This document shows, in pieces, positions 7,420 to 13,566 of a DNA stretch of 15,005 nucleotides; position 1 is the stretch's first letter, and each line of letters starts with the position of its first letter. This DNA is from an uncultured Verrucomicrobiota bacterium. Its GTDB lineage: Bacteria; Verrucomicrobiota; Kiritimatiellia; RFP12; UBA1067. The translations under genes were made by a program, and so were the position numbers. A model generated the notes under the pieces. That model made no database searches, had not been told where the DNA came from, and saw only the letters and a program-made list of their open reading frames with translations. The stretch spans positions 1 to 15,005 of the forward strand of contig CALZAJ010000016.1 of the NCBI GenBank assembly GCA_945613785.1, in the 5' to 3' direction.

Positions 7420-8016
7420 TCAAATCTTCCGCAAGACGGATTTAATCGCCGTCCACATGTCCATCTTGATCTTCTTCACCGCCGGCGTCACCGTCTTGAA
7501 CCGGAGAATGTATTCGGGCGAATAGGTGACGAGTACGGACGCTCCGCCTTCGACGGCAATCCACTGTCCTGGCGCACCCGCCGTACCGGGGAACCACTTC
7601 TTCAGGGCACCTGCGCCCAACACAACATAGACCTTCGCCGGCGGAAGCGGTGTTGTCGTCACGACTTTGGCCGTCTGCTCCGTCATCCCCAAGGCCGCGA
7701 TAATCTTCCCCATCATCTCCACGCCTGCCGCCGACAAGGCCCGATCGTGCAGGAAGACGAGCGGATAGGAGATGCTGGTCTGATCGCTTGATTTGTTCGC
7801 CAGATTTGGTTGTTTGATTGGCGCGCGAGACGGATTGACGAGGCTCGAGGCGCTCGAGCTAACAGGGACGACAGAACCGCTCGGGCGGCTCACACCAGGA
7901 GAACCACTCGGCGCCACCAGAAGCGCGCGATCGATCTCAATAGACCGAACGCCGAGCTCACGCTCCAGCGCAAGCTCGGCCTCCAGTCCGTCGAGAATAT
8001 ATTCAAGCGCGGTCAC
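7420..8016 (-). CDS. Degenerate uracil-DNA glycosylase-fold protein, probably non-catalytic
   Basis: The start chosen is GTG at 8014-8016, overlapping the galE stop (GTGA, 4 nt); the open frame extends further up but only inside galE. The product is 198 residues. Residues 1-35 form a helix and strand (ELGVRSIEIDRALL) like the N-terminus of family-4 UDGs from related bacteria. Residues 36-83 are a Ser/Pro/Gln-rich linker. Residues 84-198 look like a shortened UDG fold: LSAAGVEMMGKIIAALGM (94-111) resembles the VGPAG.LLD helix, VYVVLGAGALKKWF (129-142) the VALG helix, and LVTYSPEYILR (162-172) the T.HP..LLR motif, with His replaced by Ser. It has no cysteine, so it cannot hold the family-4 [4Fe-4S] cluster, and the GE.PG and N..KCRPP catalytic segments are missing. 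The layout resembles HolD (DNA polymerase III psi), itself a degenerate UDG fold. Function is inferred only. Confidence 0.6.
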   Translation of the reverse strand: MTALEYILDGLEAELALERELGVRSIEIDRALLVAPSGSPGVSRPSGSVVPVSSSASSLVNPSRAPIKQPNLANKSSDQTSISYPLVFLHDRALSAAGVEMMGKIIAALGMTEQTAKVVTTTPLPPAKVYVVLGAGALKKWFPGTAGAPGQWIAVEGGASVLVTYSPEYILRFKTVTPAVKKIKMDMWTAIKSVLRKI

Positions 8017-9047
8017 TTCGTCGGCTTGTTGTACCCGTACGGATTCTTCTTCTGCCAACGCCAGGCGTCTTCGCACATCTCGTCGATGCCACGCTCGGCC
8101 TTCCAGCCGAGTTCCTTGAGCGCCAGGGCGGGATCTGCCCAGCACTCGGCGACGTCACCGGGACGGCGCGGCTGGATCTTGTACGGAACCGGCTTCTTGG
8201 ACGCCTTCTCGAAGGCCTTGACGACCTGAAGGACAGAGTAACCGTTGCCCGTGCCGAGGTTATAGATCTTGAGACCGAGCTTCGGCTCCTTCTCGATCTT
8301 CTCGATGGCCTTGAGGTGCCCGAGAGCGAGATCGACGACGTGGATGTAGTCGCGAACGCCCGTGCCGTCGACGGTCGGATAGTCGTTACCGAAGACGTTG
8401 AGCTCGGGACGACGGCCAACCGCGACCTGCGCGACGAACGGCAGGAGGTTGTTCGGGATGCCGGCCGGATCTTCGCCGATGAGGCCCGACTTGTGCGCGC
8501 CGATCGGGTTGAAGTAACGCAGGAGAATGACGTTCCACTCGGGATCGGCCTTCTGGACATCCTTGAAGACCTGCTCCATCATGAGCTTCGTCCAGCCATA
8601 GGCGTTGGTGCAGCCCGGGGTCGGGAAGTCCTCGCGGATCGGCACCGACTTGGGATCGCCGTAGACCGTCGCGGAGCTCGAGAAGACGATGTTCTTGCAG
8701 TTGTGGTCCGCCAGGCACTTCAGGAGCGTGAACGTGCCACCGAGGTTGTTGTTGTAGTACTTGAGCGGGATCTTCGTCGACTCGCCGACGGCCTTGAGCG
8801 CGGCGAAGTGGATCGTGGCGCCGAACGGGGCTTCCTTGTCGAGCATCGCGTTGAGCTTCTTCTCGTCGCGGATGTCGAGCTTGTAGAAGGTAACATCCTT
8901 CCCGGTGATCTTCTTCACGCGCTGAAGCGACTTCTTGGAGCTGTTGCAGAGATTGTCAACGATCACGACCTCATGGCCGGCGTTCAGGAGTTCGACAACG
9001 GTGTGGCTGCCGATGAAGCCGGCGCCTCCGGTAACAAGAATCTTCAT
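8013..9047 (-). CDS. galE: UDP-glucose 4-epimerase
   Basis: This 344-residue extended short-chain dehydrogenase interconverts UDP-glucose and UDP-galactose for galactose use and for sugar donors of envelope polysaccharides. The NAD-binding TGGAGFIGS is at residues 6-14, the catalytic triad is S124 or S125 (FSSSATVYG), Y150 and K154 (YGWTK), and RYFNPIGAHKSG (177-188), VRDYIHVVDLA (231-241) and YNLGTGNGYSV (262-272) are typical GalE segments. Length is that of bacterial GalE. The ATG at 9045-9047 has AAAGGA 11 nt upstream and an extended -10 promoter beyond that. It heads the unit galE, UDG-like gene, pyrK, pyrD. A broader-specificity UDP-hexose epimerase remains possible. Confidence 0.95.
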   Translation of the reverse strand: MKILVTGGAGFIGSHTVVELLNAGHEVVIVDNLCNSSKKSLQRVKKITGKDVTFYKLDIRDEKKLNAMLDKEAPFGATIHFAALKAVGESTKIPLKYYNNNLGGTFTLLKCLADHNCKNIVFSSSATVYGDPKSVPIREDFPTPGCTNAYGWTKLMMEQVFKDVQKADPEWNVILLRYFNPIGAHKSGLIGEDPAGIPNNLLPFVAQVAVGRRPELNVFGNDYPTVDGTGVRDYIHVVDLALGHLKAIEKIEKEPKLGLKIYNLGTGNGYSVLQVVKAFEKASKKPVPYKIQPRRPGDVAECWADPALALKELGWKAERGIDEMCEDAWRWQKKNPYGYNKPTK

Positions 9048-9074
9048 ATCCGATTAAGTCCTTTCGATTGCTAA

Positions 9075-9083
9075 ATTATATCA
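9075..9083 (-). promoter_or_regulatory. Extended -10 promoter of galE
   Basis: Minus strand TGATATAAT is a consensus TATAAT (9075-9080) with the TGN extension, preceded by a T-run. There is no good -35 box at the right distance (GACCAA), as is usual for extended -10 promoters. The start would be near 9068, giving a leader of about 20 nt that carries the AAAGGA ribosome site (9059-9064). Confidence 0.65.
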
Positions 9084-9109
9084 AAAAGCGACGAGGATTG
9101 GTCTATTGC
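9078..9109. repeat. Repeat-like segment between SNF2 and galE (left member)
   Basis: On the plus strand ATATCAAAAA (9078-9087), then CGAGG, then GTCTATTGC (9101-9109) and GGGAT. The same words recur at the other end of the SNF2 gene in the order GTCTATTGC ... GGGAT ... ATATCAAAAACGAGG. Both ATATCAAAAA words contain an extended -10 promoter, so part of the similarity may be shared promoter design. The remaining sequence up to the SNF2 stop at 9175 has no convincing terminator or gene. Confidence 0.4.
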
Positions 9110-9174
9110 AAATACGACTGGGATGCTCATGACAAGATTCTCAGGATGCTTGCAATACCGGCTACGGTCGACGC

Positions 9175-12100
9175 TTACGAGAAGAGACTCATCAGCGCTT
9201 CGGCTGTGAGGGCGGAGGTTCCGGTTCCATCAAGAACGTCGCGGGCCAGTTCCTTTTTCTCGTGATGCAACTCAAGGACGCGTTCCTCGACCGTATCTGC
9301 CGCGATGAGACGATAGACCGTGACGGGGTTGTGCTGGCCGATGCGGTGAGCCCGGTCCGCCGCCTGATCCTCGACCGCCGGATTCCACCACGGATCAAGG
9401 AGAACGACATAATTCGCCGACGTCAGATTAAGGCCCGTTCCTCCCGCCTTGAGGGACATGAGGAAGAGATCGCCCTCGCCACGCTGAAACGCCGCGACCC
9501 GCCGTTCGCGTTCCTGCGGCGGTGTCGCTCCGTCAAGATACTGATAGGTGAACCCTTCCCGTCTGACCCGCTCTTCGACGATAGATAGAAAATCGGTGAA
9601 CTGGCTGAACACAAGCACACGGTGTTTCGCACCCTTCAGGTCCTGCAAAAGTTCCATCAGAGCCTCAAGCTTCGCACCGGATGCAACCTCCGGCAGGACA
9701 AGCGACGGATGACAGCAGTAACGCCTCAAGCGCATCAACTCGGCGAGAATGGAGATGCGATTCTCCTTGTCGCCCTGTTCCAGCGTCTTCAGAGCCGCGA
9801 CACGACACGCCTCGTAGCCCGCACGCTCGTCGCCTTCAAGCGGCACCGTCAGCGTGATTTCCGTCTTCTCCGGAAGATCGGCCAGCACTTCATGTTTGAG
9901 TCGTCTGAGGACGAGCGGACGCACCAGGTTCTTCAAAGCGGATGTCGCACGCCCCTCGTCCATAAACTTTTCCGCGAAATCGCTTGCAGACCCGAGAAGT
10001 CCAGGATTCAGGAAGTCGAAGACGCTCCACAGGTCAGTCAGGCGGTTCTCGACCGGTGTTCCTGTCGCGGCAACGCGAAACCTGGCTACGAGTTTCTTGA
10101 CCGCCTTCGCACGCTCGGTCTCGGCGTTCTTGACGGCTTGCGCCTCGTCAAGAACAACGCCGTTCCATTCCCGCGAAAGGAACTTCGCCGCACGGGAGAC
10201 CAAAAGACCGTAGCTGACGATGACGACATCATGCGCTCCTGCGGCAAGCCATGCCTCATCGCTCCCCTCGCCCGCGACAAGCGGCCTCAGCGTCGGCGCG
10301 AAGCGACGGATTTCGCCACGCCAATTGCCCGCCACCGATGTCGGGGCGACGACGAGCGAAGCTCCATTCTCCGCCCTGTCCAACAGCAGCGCAATCACCT
10401 GCACGGTCTTGCCGAGGCCCATGTCATCCGCGAGGCATCCGCCGAGTCCGCAGGCCGCCAGCCGCGCCAGCCACTGATAGCCCTCCGCCTGATAGGGACG
10501 CAGCTCGGCATTGAGACGTTCCGGTACGGAATGCCGCTCGGAAAAGGCGGTGCGGATGCGTTCCGTCTCGATCTTCATCTCCTTCGGCAGCACAATGTCC
10601 GCTCCGTCTTCGTCAAACGCCGTGTCGAGCATCGGCAAGGCGGCCGGCGAGACGAGAATCTTGCCCTTGTTCGGACGCCCGGCCGACTCCAGAGCCTCCA
10701 AGGCGCGGAGAAGCGGGCGGCTCAACTCGACGTAACCGTCCGCATCGATCGGCACGAAGCGTCCGACTCGCTCCCCGAAACGGGACAGAAGCTTCACCAG
10801 CGTCACCACCCGCCCGTCATCCAACTCGCAGTCGCCGCTCACAGAGAACCAACGATCCGCTCCGACGGTTGCGCCAAGGGCAAACGCCTTGCGCGGTCGG
10901 GCAAGTCCGATCTTCTTCCCGGGCTGCCATTCGACATGCGCCTTCTCCCCCAGACTCCGCACCTCCGACAAGGCCGACAACGCCGCGGCCGGATCGTCAA
11001 TCGCCCAGTCAAGCCGTCCTTCGCGCCAGGTCTCGCATTCGGCAAGTGCCGTCTCGACAGCCTGTGCGCGACGCTTTTCCTCGTCCAGGTCGCGCACGAG
11101 AACGGACGTCCCTCCGCCGAGGGCAACCGTACGCTCGGACTGTCCGGCCCCCGGCTCGTAGACGACATTCTTCGCCTCCGCCACGGGGCGCACCCGCACG
11201 GAGATCAAAAGCGTCTCGTCCTCCATCGACAAACGGACCAAGGGCGTCGCATCACCCGTGAGACGCTTGAGACCCGTCTCGCCTGTAGCATTCGCCAGGT
11301 CTCCCTGCAGCGGAATGAGCGCGGCCATGCGTCCCAGGAGCGGATGCACCTTCTGCATGGCCTCTTTCGGCAGTCGGATCGTCCCTTTCTCGCCATATTC
11401 GCGAAAGACGTCAAGAAGCGGTGCCATGTCCTTGCCGATCGGGTAGAACTCGTAAAGATCCGGTTCGGGTTTGAGGATCGCATAGGACGCATGACGCTGA
11501 AGCGCCCATTCGGGGACATTCAGCGTAAGGCCGCCACCGTTCTCCGATTTGGCGGAAAGCGGAATCTCACGGCGCACAAAACGAATCGGCGTCTCCTTGT
11601 ATTCTTTCGCCTTATCCCCTGGTACGATCCGCACGACGTTATCCTGTCCGCAGAACGCGGCATAGACAGCGGACGGAACACCGACATTGCCTTTCGGTCC
11701 GATGTATTTCGACTTCCGCAGGGCAGCCACAATCTCCTTGTCCGGTTCGGTGAGACAGTCGTCGTATTTGTTGCCGCAGACGGACTTGAGCGTGACCTTC
11801 TTGTCGTCGCTTCCGTCATCCGCCCCGCGGGGACCTCTGAAAAACGGTTGAAGTTCGAAGCGCTCGCCGCTCTCGTCAAGTCCCCAGACGATGCGTCCGC
11901 TCTTCACCTTGCCCGCGTCGGCGGATTTCTTCGTCACCGCCTTCGGAAGCCGCTCGTCCAGCACCGCGACGATACGCTGCCAGGACGAGGCGACGCCAAG
12001 AAACGGACGGAACCAGATGCCGCCCGCAGCAGAGATCCGCCGGACGAGTCCATCGACCCTCTGCTTCACAGCCTCCGGCAACGCCCAGCCGAAGACCGTC

Positions 12101-13353
12101 AGGTAGACGCCGGCCAGCGTCGGATATCCCTTCTCGACAGCTCCCTCGGCAGAGTCCAGCATCGCCCCCGCGATATTCGCGGATTCCTTCTTGTCCATGC
12201 CGTTGAGAAGCGCCCAGACCGGTTCGACAAGATTGCCCATGAACCGTTCCTTCGCATGCGCCTGGTCGAGCTTCATGTGATATTCAGCCGTGACCTCCAA
12301 CAGCGCCTTGAAAACCCTGTTACGTTGCTCAACGACCCGTCTCTCGCCTGCGCTTCGGTCATAATGCCGGTAATTCTCGTTCGGACACAAGGCCTTGATG
12401 TGCTTGGCGGCGCGGATCGATGAAGGACGGGCAAACACGCAGGTGAACAGCGCCAGCAGATTGCACGCCGGACGGTCCAGCCGCAGAAGTTCGACACTCT
12501 TCCCGACAGCTGCACAAATGCCATTCGCGGACAGAAGATCGCCCGAAACCAGAAGCCCGGCGAGATCGCCGAATTCATCAAACGACTGATCCTCGTTCGG
12601 CACGACACCGTCAATCCAGTCAACATGGCCGCTCAGAATGCACAGCGACACGAACTCGCAGTATTCCGCGCCGGTGAAGTCGATTCTGTTCGCCCGGGCG
12701 GCATCGCCCAGTATGCGCAGGAGCGGCGAAACGTCCATCCCGCGCGTCAGCAGTTCCGACAGCAACTTGAAATAAATCCCGACAGGAGTCTTCTTGTTCA
12801 GTTGCGGTTGAATCGTCTCATGCGTCGTTGCATCGACAACGGAGAGAAAATCATCCACCGCCAGCCATTGCGAAGAATCGGCGTCGTGATAGCCGTCATA
12901 CACAACCCGCATCGGCTGCCCGGTGACAAGTAGCCGCAACTGGAACGCCGTACCGGTACACTCCCAGCCAAAGCGATCGAGTCCGTTCCCGAACTCCTTG
13001 AGACTTCGGGCCTTCGCATGCGGTGCCGCATCGTCATAGCCAAAGATCATCCACCAGTTCCGCGCAACACTGATCTCCACAAGCCGGCTCAGGGCCGACG
13101 GCACGAACGTGTCGTTCAGTTTGTAGTAAGAGTCACGGCCATAGCGGAAGCTCTGCACGCACTGAAGGATCCCCGCGGCTTCCAGCCGCTGGCAGAGTGC
13201 ATTCACCTCCCGAACGTCCGAGAGTGACGCCTCGGCCTTTTTCGCCGCCTCGCAGACCAAAGAGGCAGAATGTTCGACCCCCAAGAAGGCAAAGACAAAC
13301 AGCACCAGCTTCGCCTTGTCATCCAACCGCTCGATCATCGCAACGTCAATCAT
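9175..13353 (-). CDS. Large SNF2-family helicase-like ATPase
   Basis: This 1392-residue protein has a complete SNF2/Rad54-type ATPase motor at its C-terminus (about 945-1390): RPYQAEGYQWL (952-962), Walker A DMGLGKT (977-983), DEAQ box (1069-1072), ATGTPVENRLTDLWS (1096-1110), VFSQFTDFL (1248-1256), the SLKAGGTGLNLT segment (1300-1311) and the arginine-finger motif QAADRAHRIGQ (1330-1340). All motor motifs look intact, so it should translocate on double-stranded DNA using ATP. The N-terminal 940 residues are only partly recognisable: residues 10-80 resemble a winged helix (NALCQRLEAAGILQ), 190-440 look helical and repeat-like, and 590-900 may match the SNF2-associated region seen in bacterial members. 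The start at 13353 has GGAGG 7 nt upstream. Codon use is less biased than in adhE, suggesting low expression. It is not with other helicase, nuclease or methylase genes, so a defence role is not supported; chromatin, transcription recycling or repair are possible. Confidence 0.93.
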   Translation of the reverse strand: MIDVAMIERLDDKAKLVLFVFAFLGVEHSASLVCEAAKKAEASLSDVREVNALCQRLEAAGILQCVQSFRYGRDSYYKLNDTFVPSALSRLVEISVARNWWMIFGYDDAAPHAKARSLKEFGNGLDRFGWECTGTAFQLRLLVTGQPMRVVYDGYHDADSSQWLAVDDFLSVVDATTHETIQPQLNKKTPVGIYFKLLSELLTRGMDVSPLLRILGDAARANRIDFTGAEYCEFVSLCILSGHVDWIDGVVPNEDQSFDEFGDLAGLLVSGDLLSANGICAAVGKSVELLRLDRPACNLLALFTCVFARPSSIRAAKHIKALCPNENYRHYDRSAGERRVVEQRNRVFKALLEVTAEYHMKLDQAHAKERFMGNLVEPVWALLNGMDKKESANIAGAMLDSAEGAVEKGYPTLAGVYLTVFGWALPEAVKQRVDGLVRRISAAGGIWFRPFLGVASSWQRIVAVLDERLPKAVTKKSADAGKVKSGRIVWGLDESGERFELQPFFRGPRGADDGSDDKKVTLKSVCGNKYDDCLTEPDKEIVAALRKSKYIGPKGNVGVPSAVYAAFCGQDNVVRIVPGDKAKEYKETPIRFVRREIPLSAKSENGGGLTLNVPEWALQRHASYAILKPEPDLYEFYPIGKDMAPLLDVFREYGEKGTIRLPKEAMQKVHPLLGRMAALIPLQGDLANATGETGLKRLTGDATPLVRLSMEDETLLISVRVRPVAEAKNVVYEPGAGQSERTVALGGGTSVLVRDLDEEKRRAQAVETALAECETWREGRLDWAIDDPAAALSALSEVRSLGEKAHVEWQPGKKIGLARPRKAFALGATVGADRWFSVSGDCELDDGRVVTLVKLLSRFGERVGRFVPIDADGYVELSRPLLRALEALESAGRPNKGKILVSPAALPMLDTAFDEDGADIVLPKEMKIETERIRTAFSERHSVPERLNAELRPYQAEGYQWLARLAACGLGGCLADDMGLGKTVQVIALLLDRAENGASLVVAPTSVAGNWRGEIRRFAPTLRPLVAGEGSDEAWLAAGAHDVVIVSYGLLVSRAAKFLSREWNGVVLDEAQAVKNAETERAKAVKKLVARFRVAATGTPVENRLTDLWSVFDFLNPGLLGSASDFAEKFMDEGRATSALKNLVRPLVLRRLKHEVLADLPEKTEITLTVPLEGDERAGYEACRVAALKTLEQGDKENRISILAELMRLRRYCCHPSLVLPEVASGAKLEALMELLQDLKGAKHRVLVFSQFTDFLSIVEERVRREGFTYQYLDGATPPQERERRVAAFQRGEGDLFLMSLKAGGTGLNLTSANYVVLLDPWWNPAVEDQAADRAHRIGQHNPVTVYRLIAADTVEERVLELHHEKKELARDVLDGTGTSALTAEALMSLFS

Positions 13354-13508
13354 CGCTCAACCTCCACAACACAAGGCCTTTTTTGACAAGCTCGCTCAGT
13401 CTTGCCGACACGCCGCCGTCCCGTCAGAACGGTAAATTGCGCACGCTCGAGGGACTTCTCTGGGTCTATTCCAAATTCGTCTATTGCCCAATCAGGTGGG
13501 ATAGCATA
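13353..13508 (-). other. Possible gene remnant or leader peptide before SNF2
   Basis: Two overlapping frames look protein-like. One, open for 52 codons, includes RAQFTVLTGRRRVGKT (Walker A at 13398-13436), which resembles the P-loop of the PF01637/COG1672 ATPases, and ends in a TGA overlapping the SNF2 ATG by 4 nt (ATGA); it has no usual start codon. The other starts at GTG and reads MSARLSELVKKGLVLWRLSDD, resembling a winged-helix recognition helix, and ends 8 nt inside SNF2. Both cannot be right in the same DNA. It may be a decayed gene end or chance. Confidence 0.3.
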
Positions 13509-13520
13509 TCAAAAACGAGG
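13464..13520. repeat. Repeat-like segment between carB and SNF2 (right member)
   Basis: On the plus strand two GTCTATT words 15 nt apart (13464 and 13479), then GGGAT, then ATATCAAAAACGAGG (13506-13520). GTCTATTGC and ATATCAAAAA are exact matches to the left member beyond the SNF2 stop. Comparing the minus-strand ATCCCA...AATAGAC.AAT stretches position by position gives 20 of 28 identical bases. Confidence 0.4.
13503..13511 (-). promoter_or_regulatory. Extended -10 promoter candidate for the SNF2 gene
   Basis: Minus strand TGATATGCT gives TATGCT (13503-13508) with a TGN extension and the same preceding T-run (CTCGTTTTTGATAT) as the galE promoter (CTCGTCGCTTTTTGATAT). It lies about 150 nt ahead of the start codon, so the leader would be long and would include the AATAGAC words and the remnant region. 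Confidence 0.45.
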
Positions 13521-13533
13521 TTGAAACGCGGAA

Positions 13534-13561
13534 GCAGGGGCGGCGAGGACGCCGCCCCTGC
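13534..13561 (-). terminator. Hairpin terminator after carB
   Basis: Perfect arms GCAGGGGCGGCG / CGCCGCCCCTGC (12 bp, 4-nt loop) begin 5 nt past the carB stop. The downstream sequence TTCCGCGTTTC is only mildly U-rich, with a T-run further on. Position and stability support transcription termination or 3'-end protection. Confidence 0.75.
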
Positions 13562-13566
13562 GGGTG

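Noticed and set aside
8017..8145. Longer N-terminus for the UDG-like protein
   Set aside because: It lies wholly inside galE in another frame and is Arg-rich shadow sequence; the GTG overlapping the galE stop is the more natural start.
9068..9265. Plus-strand 66-codon frame between galE and SNF2
   Set aside because: It starts with TTG without a clear ribosome site, sits on the galE promoter and runs antisense into the 3' end of SNF2; part of it (VYC...WD) only reflects the DNA similarity with the other SNF2 flank.
9622..12423. 933-codon plus-strand open frame opposite the SNF2 gene
   Set aside because: Same cause: antisense of a strongly supported gene, with Arg/Gln/His-rich translation, no recognisable motif, and no separate expression signals seen.
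9175..13353. SNF2 gene as part of a phage-defence island (for example DISARM-like)
   Set aside because: No methylase, nuclease, DUF1998 or phospholipase-type partner is present; neighbours are housekeeping genes.
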